Source of the DNA: an uncultured Candidatus Saccharibacteria bacterium
GTDB lineage: Bacteria; Patescibacteriota; Saccharimonadia; Saccharimonadales; Saccharimonadaceae
Assembly: GCA_948944455.1 (NCBI GenBank)
Contig: CARBES010000002.1
Span: 1 to 60,896, forward strand
Length of the DNA stretch: 60,896 nt
Reading direction: 5' to 3'
Made by a program: the position numbers and the translations under genes
Shown here: positions 33,360 through 39,989 of the stretch, piece by piece
How positions within the stretch are numbered: position 1 is the stretch's first letter
Layout: each line of letters begins with the position of its first letter
The notes under the pieces: model-generated
Databases searched by the model: none
Told to the model about the DNA's origin: nothing
Seen by the model: the letters and a program-made list of their open reading frames with translations, nothing else

Positions 33360-34766
33360 ATGTTTGTTGATACTGCGAAAGTTAAACTTCAGGCTGGTAA
33401 GGGCGGCAATGGCGCGGTCTCATTTCGGCGCGAAATTTATATCCCAAAGGGTGGCCCTGACGGTGGAGACGGCGGTAAGGGTGGTTCCATAATCTTTCGG
33501 GCCGATAAGGACACTAATACGCTGCTAGATTTTCGTTTTAACCCAGAATTGACTGCCGAAGATGGTAAAAACGGCTCAGGTCAGCGTAGTGCTGGCCGCT
33601 CGGGCAAAGATCTTATTGTAGAAGTGCCTATTGGCACGATTGTGAAGCGAGATGAGGAGGTTTTAGCCGATTTGACGCGTGATCAGGAAGAAGCTGTTAT
33701 CGCGAAAGGCGGCGATGGTGGCTTCGGCAATGCACACTTTAAATCGTCAACACGCCAGGCCCCTTTGATCGCTGAGGTAGGGGAGCCGGGCGAAGCCTTT
33801 GAGGCTACGCTTGAGCTTAAACTCTTAGCTGATGTTGGTTTAGTAGGCTTGCCAAACGCGGGTAAATCGACTTTTCTATCCGTGGTCAGCAATGCTCGTC
33901 CCGAAATTGCGAATTATCCTTTCACGACTCTTACGCCACAACTTGGCGTAGCGACAGTCGATGGGCGGGATTTGTTGATTGCGGACATCCCTGGCCTGAT
34001 TGAGGGTGCGGCCGACGGTAAAGGTCTAGGCCACGCCTTTCTACGTCATGTCGAACGCACTGCGGCCTTGCTTCATCTAGTCGATGTCTATAATAATGAC
34101 GCTGGCGAAGCTTATAAGACAATTCGAGGAGAACTCGAGCGCTATTCAAATTTAGCCACACGCCCCGAGATTGTTGCCCTGACTAAGTGCGAAGGAGTCG
34201 ATGCAGAGATTATCGAAATGCAAAAGTCAGCAATCCTGGCTGTGAACCCGAGAGCGCATGTCTATGCGATCTCCGCCACTGCTGGACAGGGAATCATTGA
34301 GGTTCTTCGTGAGCTCATCAAGCTCAAGAAACAGAGCCAGGCACAGATGAAGGGTGATGGCGAGAACGATGGTGGGCCAGCACGGACTGGCTTGAAGGAC
34401 GGTTTTGAGTCGCTTTCCGGCTGGACCGGGTCCGATTCTTTAGACGAGGAGAGGTCCACCGGGCTCAGAACCGACTCTTTGAGCCAGTCCGTGCCAGCGG
34501 GTACTATTCCAATCATTACTCTTTCGCCTGCACAGCTCAACGACGCTTGGAAAGTCGAAAAAATCGACAATAAATTCGTCGTGACTGGCCCGAAGATTGA
34601 AAAATTTGCCCGACGCACCGACTTGAATAATTACGCTTCGGTTAATCGCCTTCGCGACATTATGAAGAAACTAGGGATCCGCGCCGAGCTTACTTCGCAA
34701 GGCGCTGAACCAGACTCTATTATCTCGATCGCTGGTAAAGAATTTACTCTAGTCGAAGACTGGTAG
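33360..34766 (+). CDS. obg: GTPase Obg/CgtA with OCT domain
   Basis: 468 aa. The Gly-rich Obg fold (1-158: KLQAGKGGNGAVSFRREIYIPKGGPDGGDGG) precedes the GTPase domain with G1 GLPNAGKST, switch I FTTLTP, G3 DIPGLIEGA and G4 TKCE, and the OCT domain (DAWKVEKIDNKFVVTG to the end). An extra stretch of about 40 residues rich in Gly, Ser, Asp and Leu (KGDGENDGGPARTGLKDGF onward) sits between G and OCT domains and corresponds to a palindromic DNA element. TATTAT lies 6 nt before the ATG. Essential for ribosome assembly. Confidence 0.93.
   Translation: MFVDTAKVKLQAGKGGNGAVSFRREIYIPKGGPDGGDGGKGGSIIFRADKDTNTLLDFRFNPELTAEDGKNGSGQRSAGRSGKDLIVEVPIGTIVKRDEEVLADLTRDQEEAVIAKGGDGGFGNAHFKSSTRQAPLIAEVGEPGEAFEATLELKLLADVGLVGLPNAGKSTFLSVVSNARPEIANYPFTTLTPQLGVATVDGRDLLIADIPGLIEGAADGKGLGHAFLRHVERTAALLHLVDVYNNDAGEAYKTIRGELERYSNLATRPEIVALTKCEGVDAEIIEMQKSAILAVNPRAHVYAISATAGQGIIEVLRELIKLKKQSQAQMKGDGENDGGPARTGLKDGFESLSGWTGSDSLDEERSTGLRTDSLSQSVPAGTIPIITLSPAQLNDAWKVEKIDNKFVVTGPKIEKFARRTDLNNYASVNRLRDIMKKLGIRAELTSQGAEPDSIISIAGKEFTLVEDW
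34376..34498. repeat. Long palindromic element inside obg, in frame
   Basis: The left arm (about 34376-34405, GCCAGCACGGACTGGCTTGA) is complementary to the right arm (about 34469-34498), and an inner stem (CCGGCTGGACC with GGTCCACCGG) continues the hairpin. Length is close to 123 bp, a multiple of three, and it falls exactly at the G/OCT linker. Confidence 0.75.
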
Positions 34767-34767
34767 C

Positions 34768-35868
34768 CTATCCACTAATCGCTTCGGCTTCGCGCAGCTC
34801 TGGCAGCTCCTCAAGGATCACCTTGACGCAACCAGCAATCGGGATTGCAATAATTGCGCCAATTAACCCGAACATATACATACCGATAACAATCGCCGTA
34901 AGAATTAATGCAGTCGGTAAATTTAAGGCATCTCCTTGAATCTTTGGTGCAATAATATTGTTTTCGACTTGTGCGTACAAAATGTAGAATATTAGATAAA
35001 TCACGCCAGCGATCGGGGAACTAAAGAACAGCAACATTGTAATTAACACGCAGCTAATAATCGGCCCGAACATCGGGATAAGATAGAAAACCAACGCAAG
35101 CAGCCCCATTGGTAGTGCTAAGCCACTCGAAAAACCGCAAGTTAGCGACAATAACAGTACTGCAATTGCTACCACGCAGCCATCCAGAATTGCTACGATT
35201 ACCTGTTTCGAAACATAGGTGCTAATGACTCCGGCTAACCTCTGAACGAGACGCTGCCAAGCCCGTACTGCGCCATTTTTCTTATGCCTGCCTTCGACGA
35301 TATTCCAGAATTGCCGCATGATACCTGGGCCTTCTAGCGCGAACAGGAGCGTCAAAATTAGTACCAAAATCACATTCGTCGCAGCTTGAGCAATCGTTCC
35401 GACACTGGTCACTAAGATATTGCCAAAGTCTCGTACAAAAGTGTTTGAAAAATTCTTTACTCCATTCAAGATTTCTTCTTGGAGATTATCGATGCCGACC
35501 GTCTGACCGAAGTTGTTGATACCATCCCAGCCACCAATCGTATGCTCGAAAGTGTCCGGCAGCTGGCGCACGAACTGCACCGTCTGGTCGATTACGACTG
35601 GCGCTACCACTGCCATGATGACGCCGATGATCAGGATTACTACTCCATAGGCAAGAACAGAAGAAAACGACGAGCTTTCTTTTTTGGTAAGACGTTTAAT
35701 CCGTGCCGCTAGGGGCTGAATCGCAATTGCTAAGAAAATCGCAATTCCGACAATGATTAATCCATTGAGCGCCTTCCAAATAAAAAGTCCAACCAAACCC
35801 AAGGCTAAAATTACTAGCCAGAAGCGGACGAAAGTTTTGGTATCTACCTCGATCGTTTTCTTATGCAT
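34768..35868 (-). CDS. AI-2E family (PerM/TqsA-like) membrane transporter
   Basis: 366 aa with about eight membrane helices and the family layout: two N-terminal helices (FWLVILALGLVGLFIWKAL, IVGIAIFLAIAIQPLAARI), a long amphipathic region (QLPDTFEHTIGGWDGINN), then LALPMGLLALVFYLIPMFGPIIS and VENNIIAPKIQGDALNLPT, the conserved C-terminal signature. Members export autoinducer-2 or other small molecules, or act as ion antiporters. TACAAT ends 6 nt before the ATG on the minus strand, so the message is leaderless. Confidence 0.9.
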   Translation of the reverse strand: MHKKTIEVDTKTFVRFWLVILALGLVGLFIWKALNGLIIVGIAIFLAIAIQPLAARIKRLTKKESSSFSSVLAYGVVILIIGVIMAVVAPVVIDQTVQFVRQLPDTFEHTIGGWDGINNFGQTVGIDNLQEEILNGVKNFSNTFVRDFGNILVTSVGTIAQAATNVILVLILTLLFALEGPGIMRQFWNIVEGRHKKNGAVRAWQRLVQRLAGVISTYVSKQVIVAILDGCVVAIAVLLLSLTCGFSSGLALPMGLLALVFYLIPMFGPIISCVLITMLLFFSSPIAGVIYLIFYILYAQVENNIIAPKIQGDALNLPTALILTAIVIGMYMFGLIGAIIAIPIAGCVKVILEELPELREAEAISG

Positions 35869-35884
35869 ACCTCTATTGTAGCAT

Positions 35885-36347
35885 ATAAATCCCTGAACTT
35901 AATAACTTCTTAAACTAGCTATGCTTGCGGGTGGATGTTTAATAATTTTGATAGGACATATGCAACTAAACATTGCAAAATCTACATAGGATTTTTAGCT
36001 ACTAGCAATCGACTTGCCTCTATATTGTTGTAAAAAATACAACATTTTTCTTAAAATTCTTGACTTTGGAAGCGCTAGGGCTTATTATAGTCATAAGCTG
36101 ATACGCTTCACGAGGGTTCCACTGATCATTTTAGTGGAGTGTGGAGACGAAACAAAAAACAAACAGCGGATTAAAACAAAAAGCTTTGTGCCCTAGGGTG
36201 GGCGCGCATCAGCAAACTAGCTCCGAAAGGGGCTAGTTTTCGTTATTGCTATTTTTGACCCATTGTGATATAATATGTGAGTTGAAGCATCTGTCAAGAC
36301 GTCTTCAACGTACCTCTTAGGTAAATTTTGTGAATTGGGGGATTTCC
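35885..36347. other. Gene-free stretch with hairpins and a promoter
   Basis: A short open frame at 36014-36196 has no ribosome site and no protein-like composition. The stretch holds a palindrome GTTGTA..TACAAC (36027-36043), a paired segment near 36118-36140 (CCACTGATCATTTTAGTGG), a terminator at 36214-36243, and TATAAT at 36269-36274 before the next gene. The region from about 36050 to 36243 could encode a small RNA ending at that terminator; no family recognised. Confidence 0.4.
36214..36243 (+). terminator. Strong intrinsic terminator
   Basis: AAACTAGCTCC (36214-36224), GAAA loop, GGGGCTAGTTT (36229-36239), then T-rich. There is no protein gene directly upstream on plus, which supports an untranslated transcript from the preceding stretch. 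Confidence 0.8.
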
Positions 36348-36617
36348 ATGAAAAAGTATCTACTAAGAACTATCGAGAGGCTCTCGACCAAGCTGCGCCA
36401 GACCCTCAAGGTTGGACTTCAGTTTGAGCGGCCACTTTCGCTGCTAACGATGGGTCCGAATTTGCTCGCACTGTTCTCAATTTCGGCGATTCGTGCCGGA
36501 CTGTTGCCGTTTTGGCTGATCAATTTTTCGACCATTGGCGTGATATTGGTTGCCGGTATTGCCTATGTACTCTATCTTGCTGTGGAAAGCGACGCCGTCT
36601 CGGGGGGAGGGAGGTGA
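36348..36617 (+). CDS. Small two-helix membrane protein, 89 aa
   Basis: I start at ATG 36348 (MKKYLLRTIERLSTKL) because GGGGGA precedes it; a GTG at 36330 is possible. A basic amphipathic N-terminus is followed by two hydrophobic stretches (PNLLALFSISAIRAGLLPFWLI, GVILVAGIAYVLYLAV). No family recognised. It forms a two-gene unit with the next ORF between a TATAAT at 36269 and a terminator at 36836. Confidence 0.6.
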   Translation: MKKYLLRTIERLSTKLRQTLKVGLQFERPLSLLTMGPNLLALFSISAIRAGLLPFWLINFSTIGVILVAGIAYVLYLAVESDAVSGGGR

Positions 36618-36623
36618 AACATA

Positions 36624-36803
36624 ATGAAAACATCGTTCAAAGGTCTTAGTATCTGGCAGACTATATGTTTTGCGGTTAAAAATGGTCTCAAAAAGGGGCG
36701 CGATCGACGTCGCGACGAGACAGCCGACGCCCGTCAGCTGTATGCTAATGAATTACGCAAACTGCGGGCAGACCGTGCCGAGCGCAACCGTAGGCAAAAC
36801 TAA
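36624..36803 (+). CDS. Small basic protein, 59 aa
   Basis: ATG 36624 follows GGGAGG at 36608-36613 and lies 7 bp after the upstream stop. The product is MKTSFKGLSIWQTICFAVKN followed by a highly Arg/Lys/Asp-rich helix (GRDRRRDETADARQLYANEL). It looks like a membrane-associated or nucleic-acid-binding helix. Unknown family, but a strong ribosome site and tight spacing support it as real. Confidence 0.6.
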   Translation: MKTSFKGLSIWQTICFAVKNGLKKGRDRRRDETADARQLYANELRKLRADRAERNRRQN

Positions 36804-36835
36804 GCTATTCACCCTCAATCCAATTTACCACAAGC

Positions 36836-36867
36836 GCCCTTAGTCATTTTGGCTAAGGGCATTTTTA
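36836..36867 (+). terminator. Intrinsic terminator
   Basis: GCCCTTAG (36836-36843) with CTAAGGGC (36853-36860) and a TTTTT tail, closing the 36348-36803 unit directly before cassette locus B. Confidence 0.85.
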
Positions 36868-36890
36868 TTCTTCATCCTCCCTTGATTACT

Positions 36891-37086
36891 CTATATGGCT
36901 AGACAACGGAGGGAGAAGCCTTGATTATTCGAATCAATTCCGCTCGGATTATAACGATTGCCGTCTTGCTGGAATACTAAAGCTACTCCACTAGAAGAAT
37001 CTGCTCTCGAAGACCAGTATCTAACCAGGCGTCCCGGCCAATTTATGCCATCATAATTAATATGTTGACATCCGCTGCGGACATAA
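36891..37086 (-). pseudogene. Silent FISUMP C-terminal cassette B
   Basis: Single cassette on minus. From YVRSG at the inner site (37072-37082, CCGCTGCGGAC) it reads through VRYWSSRADSSSG and ends GFSLRCLAI with the stop at 36891. The outer repeat is 36873-36913. No start codon in a plausible context. The codons just before the inner site differ from the FF of other cassettes. Confidence 0.8.
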
Positions 37087-37132
37087 TGTCGATAGCTTCG
37101 TGTATTCAAGAGAGATGTCTATGAGTATATGC

Positions 37133-37161
37133 TTGACAAAATATCAAATCCGTGCTACAAT
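37133..37161 (+). promoter_or_regulatory. Near-consensus promoter for the secreted 37275 gene
   Basis: TTGACA (37133-37138), 17-bp spacer, TACAAT (37156-37161). It is the best sigma-70-type match in this part of the window and starts only about 50 bp beyond cassette B. Confidence 0.85.
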
Positions 37162-37274
37162 GGAGAGATAAGGGCCTAGCCTATTCTATCTGGCGACCTC
37201 AGCACGTTTCATTTTTGATAGTTTAGGTATTTTTGGACCCCAACTTAGGAAAAACGACGAAGAGGAGAACGAAC

Positions 37275-38468
37275 ATGAAAAAACACATTCTTTCCCTGGC
37301 GCTTTGCGTCCTAATGCTGGGCTCTTTCTTGTTGCCCACGGTGGCTTATGCCACCAATGATACTGCGAGCACCGAAGCCGATGCGGCGCAGCAAACCGAT
37401 AGTGCTCTGGGCGATACCGACATAGATCCTCCTCTGACGGGAGAGTCCTCAAATGAAGACGACCCCGACGATGGTGATCCTGACGACTCCGTTACGCTGG
37501 ATGGAAACAACTTCAATTCGGGGTCGTCTGTAACTACTCCTGCCAAATCCGCCAGCTCCCGTGAAGGTATTACGATTAGTGTTCTTGTTACGGACGAAAA
37601 TGGAGAGATCGTGGCCGAAGGCAAACTTGAGCCTGGTCATACCTATGAAGTAAGCGTAAGTTTTTACAATCCTAGCACAGTCGTTTTGCATGGTGCCTCG
37701 GTATCCTTGCGTGCTAGCGAAGCTAGCAAAGGAGATGTATCCTATAGCGTGCGTATATACGCTGATAATCTAGACGTGTCCTGGAAAAACTATAGCGAGA
37801 AGTGTATTTTTCTTAAAAGACCGGCCGATGTAGAGGGTACCATGTATGTCTCTGGAAGTGCAGTCTTTTCGACCGCTGAACAGCCGGATGGTGTTGCCCT
37901 GCCTGATGTTGAGTTGCTTAACTATGATATCGGTACAATGGTTGGATATACCGAGATGGACGGCGAGCTTCCGGCTGGCCGTAAGAACATCTGTAATCTC
38001 GCTTTTAAGATTACTACTGGCGAGATTGCTACCGGCGACAGTAACACCGAGAACTCTGACTCTGCCAAGAACGATGCTAAAGACCAAAGCGTTTCCGACA
38101 AAGCCGCAACTCCATCCACCGAATCTGGTGGTCAGGGCTCCGATATCATCAATAATACGAATAATGTCGATAACGCCAATAGCGCCGAAAAGGACAACCT
38201 TGCCGGTGATGGTCGCGCTGTTGCGCAAACTGCATCCCATAGCGTATTGTTGGTCGTTGCGATTGTGGTAATGGTTACGTTGAGCGCGTTGAACATTGGT
38301 GCCGTGTATCTGATGTGGCGCCTGTGTCGACATTTGGGGGTCGAGTACCCTCTGCTGGACCGCATTGTGGCGGCTTGGCGTACGCTGACGAACAAGGTTA
38401 CTACAGATGACCTTGCACCGGGAGAACAGTCTGATCCAGACAAGGATGTTGATCACGAAGAAAGCTAA
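37275..38468 (+). CDS. Secreted, membrane-anchored surface protein, 397 aa
   Basis: ATG 37275 follows GAGGAG and opens a clear signal peptide (KKHILSLALCVLMLGSFLLPTVAYA). The mature part is acidic (Asp/Ser/Thr-rich, residues 30-95), then a beta-sandwich-like domain (ISVLVTDENGEIVAEGKLEPGH to about 260), a Ser/Asn/Asp linker, a membrane helix (VLLVVAIVVMVTLSALNIGAVYLMW) and a short cytoplasmic tail. Likely displayed on the cell surface. No family recognised; a role in host contact is conjecture. Confidence 0.75.
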   Translation: MKKHILSLALCVLMLGSFLLPTVAYATNDTASTEADAAQQTDSALGDTDIDPPLTGESSNEDDPDDGDPDDSVTLDGNNFNSGSSVTTPAKSASSREGITISVLVTDENGEIVAEGKLEPGHTYEVSVSFYNPSTVVLHGASVSLRASEASKGDVSYSVRIYADNLDVSWKNYSEKCIFLKRPADVEGTMYVSGSAVFSTAEQPDGVALPDVELLNYDIGTMVGYTEMDGELPAGRKNICNLAFKITTGEIATGDSNTENSDSAKNDAKDQSVSDKAATPSTESGGQGSDIINNTNNVDNANSAEKDNLAGDGRAVAQTASHSVLLVVAIVVMVTLSALNIGAVYLMWRLCRHLGVEYPLLDRIVAAWRTLTNKVTTDDLAPGEQSDPDKDVDHEES

Positions 38469-38480
38469 ACTATCAGCTCT

Positions 38481-38515
38481 AAAGGGCGTTCCTACATGGA
38501 GCGCCCCCTTTCTTT
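38481..38515 (+). terminator. Intrinsic terminator
   Basis: AAAGGGCG with GCGCCCCCTTT around a short loop and a T-rich tail, between the secreted protein gene and trmD. Confidence 0.7.
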
Positions 38516-38557
38516 GTCTACGAAAATATCAAAAATATGCTATAATAAAATAGAATT

Positions 38558-39253
38558 ATGCAGAAAATCAAGTTTACTATTATCACGCTTTTTCCAGAAG
38601 CTGTAAAGCCGTATCTTGACAGCTCTATGCTATATAAAGCTCAGGATCGTGACATTCTTACAGTTGATTACGTAAATTTGCGCGACTTTGGCCTCGGCCC
38701 TCATAAGTCAGTTGACGATACGCCATATGGTGGTGGCGACGGTATGCTCCTACGCTGTGAACCGGTTTTTTCTGCTATTGAAAGTGTAAAAAAAACCGAC
38801 CCAGATGCGAAGGTAGTTCTGCCAACGCCGGTTGGTGTGGTCTGGAACCAATCCCTCGCCCGAGATTTTGCTAGTGAAAGCCCGACGGAAAAGCATTTTA
38901 TTATTCTTTGTCCGCACTACGAAGGTTATGACGAGCGCATTATGTCAATCGTTGACTACCCGATTTCTCTAGGGGATTATGTCTTGACGGGCGGGGAATT
39001 GCCAGCTCTGATTATCATTGACAGTGTGACGCGCTTATTGCCGGGAGTCTTAGGTGGAGAGACCTCGGCGCAGATTGAAAGCTTTTCTGATGGTGACAAC
39101 CTCGAGTTCCCGCAGTACACGAAGCCGGCCGAGTTTCGGGGAATGGCTGTGCCAGAAGTGTTGCTCTCTGGTCATCATGGCAAAATCGCCGAATGGCGCG
39201 CAGGGCAGAGCCGTTTGCGCTCCGAAGCACGCCGAAACTCATCGACAGCATAA
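38558..39253 (+). CDS. trmD: tRNA (guanine-N1)-methyltransferase
   Basis: 231 aa with all TrmD landmarks: ITLFPEAVKPYLDSSM, the VNLRDFGLGPHKSVDDTPYGGGDGM block, LCPHYEGYDERI, and the trefoil-knot SAM site ISLGDYVLTGGELPALIIID. It methylates G37 of tRNAs reading CNN codons. TATAAT (38541-38546) lies 11 nt before the ATG and no Shine-Dalgarno is visible. It stands alone, not in the usual rpsP-rimM-trmD-rplS operon. Confidence 0.95.
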   Translation: MQKIKFTIITLFPEAVKPYLDSSMLYKAQDRDILTVDYVNLRDFGLGPHKSVDDTPYGGGDGMLLRCEPVFSAIESVKKTDPDAKVVLPTPVGVVWNQSLARDFASESPTEKHFIILCPHYEGYDERIMSIVDYPISLGDYVLTGGELPALIIIDSVTRLLPGVLGGETSAQIESFSDGDNLEFPQYTKPAEFRGMAVPEVLLSGHHGKIAEWRAGQSRLRSEARRNSSTA

Positions 39254-39270
39254 AATGGTTTTAATGATAA

Positions 39271-39292
39271 AAATCGTTCAGCTGAACGATTT
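39271..39292. terminator. Perfect 22-bp palindrome after trmD
   Basis: AAATCGTTCA joined to its inverse, followed by TTGGACTTTT. It may terminate trmD transcription or stop reading into cassette locus C. Confidence 0.5.
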
Positions 39293-39329
39293 GGACTTTT
39301 AGCTTACTTTTCTTTCATCCTCCCTATGA

Positions 39330-39546
39330 TTATTCTATGGCTAGACAACGGAGGGTATGGCCGGCGTTACGTCGACCGTTATTACGGCTTGGGTCAACAA
39401 AAGCATTGCTGACATAAAAGTAAAACGCATTATTCTTGTCGTCGTACGCTAGAGTTCTACTGGGATAAAGCCATGTCCCAAAGCCAGCACCGTCCAAGAG
39501 ACCTCCACGCCAAGAAATGTCAACATCCGGATTTCCGCTGCGGACG
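39330..39546 (-). pseudogene. Silent FISUMP C-terminal cassette C1
   Basis: Reads from the inner site (39535-39547) through a variable middle (GFGTWLYPSRTLAYDDKNN) to GHTLRCLAIE and the stop at 39330. The outer repeat is 39316-39355. Here the reading frame extends one residue (E) before the stop, as in cassettes D, E1 and E2. Confidence 0.8.
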
Positions 39547-39557
39547 AGGTGTCTCTT

Positions 39558-39749
39558 TTCTTCGTCCGCAGCGGAGTCCCACATGTTGAAGTGTCAGATA
39601 TAAACCATACTGGAGCCTATGGCGTTCCATGGACGGCTTTAGCAAATACCCTTGCGTTGGCTAATAGCCTTGAAGTGGGTCCAATTGAAGTTTTATTATT
39701 CGCTCAAGGACGTTACGCTGGCTTTCCCCTCCGTTGTCTAGCCATATAG
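39558..39749 (+). pseudogene. Silent FISUMP C-terminal cassette C2
   Basis: Head-to-head partner of C1; the two inner sites are separated by only about 10 bp. Reads FFVRSGVPHVEVSDINHTG to GFPLRCLAI and a stop at 39747. The outer repeat is 39727-39768. An upstream ATG at 39549 has no ribosome site. Confidence 0.8.
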
Positions 39750-39794
39750 AGTAATCAAGGAGAGGATGAAGAAATCAAACAAAAGGGAATAATG

Positions 39795-39960
39795 AAAATA
39801 TGTTTCTGATTGTTTCTAAAGCAAGTCTACTGTTCTCTACGAGAGGATCCGGAGGCTCGGCCGAGGAAGAGCGGCGCGACCCTGTAACGACAGGCGTCGC
39901 GAACGCGCCCCGAGTAGAGAACAGTGGGCCTGCTTTGGAAAGGATTATTATTCTTTTCCT
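39795..39960. repeat. Long palindromic element with shared GC-rich core, intergenic
   Basis: The left arm (about 39813-39840, ending CTACTGTTCTCTAC) is complementary to the right arm (about 39913-39940). The core at about 39850-39908 matches the nrdG element core at about 45321-45378 with few differences, yet the arms are unrelated. It lies between cassette locus C and the P-type ATPase. Two open frames across it mirror each other and are not genes. Confidence 0.75.
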
Positions 39961-39989
39961 TATTCCTACCTTCATGATATACTAATCTT

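Noticed and set aside
36014..36196. 60-residue plus-strand ORF
   Set aside because: No ribosome site, no conserved features, and it spans hairpin-rich intergenic DNA.
37770..38456. 228-residue minus-strand open frame
   Set aside because: Antisense to the secreted protein gene at 37275, which has a signal peptide, promoter and ribosome site.
39775..39985. Two overlapping open frames on opposite strands
   Set aside because: They are mirror images produced by the long palindrome; neither has protein-like composition.
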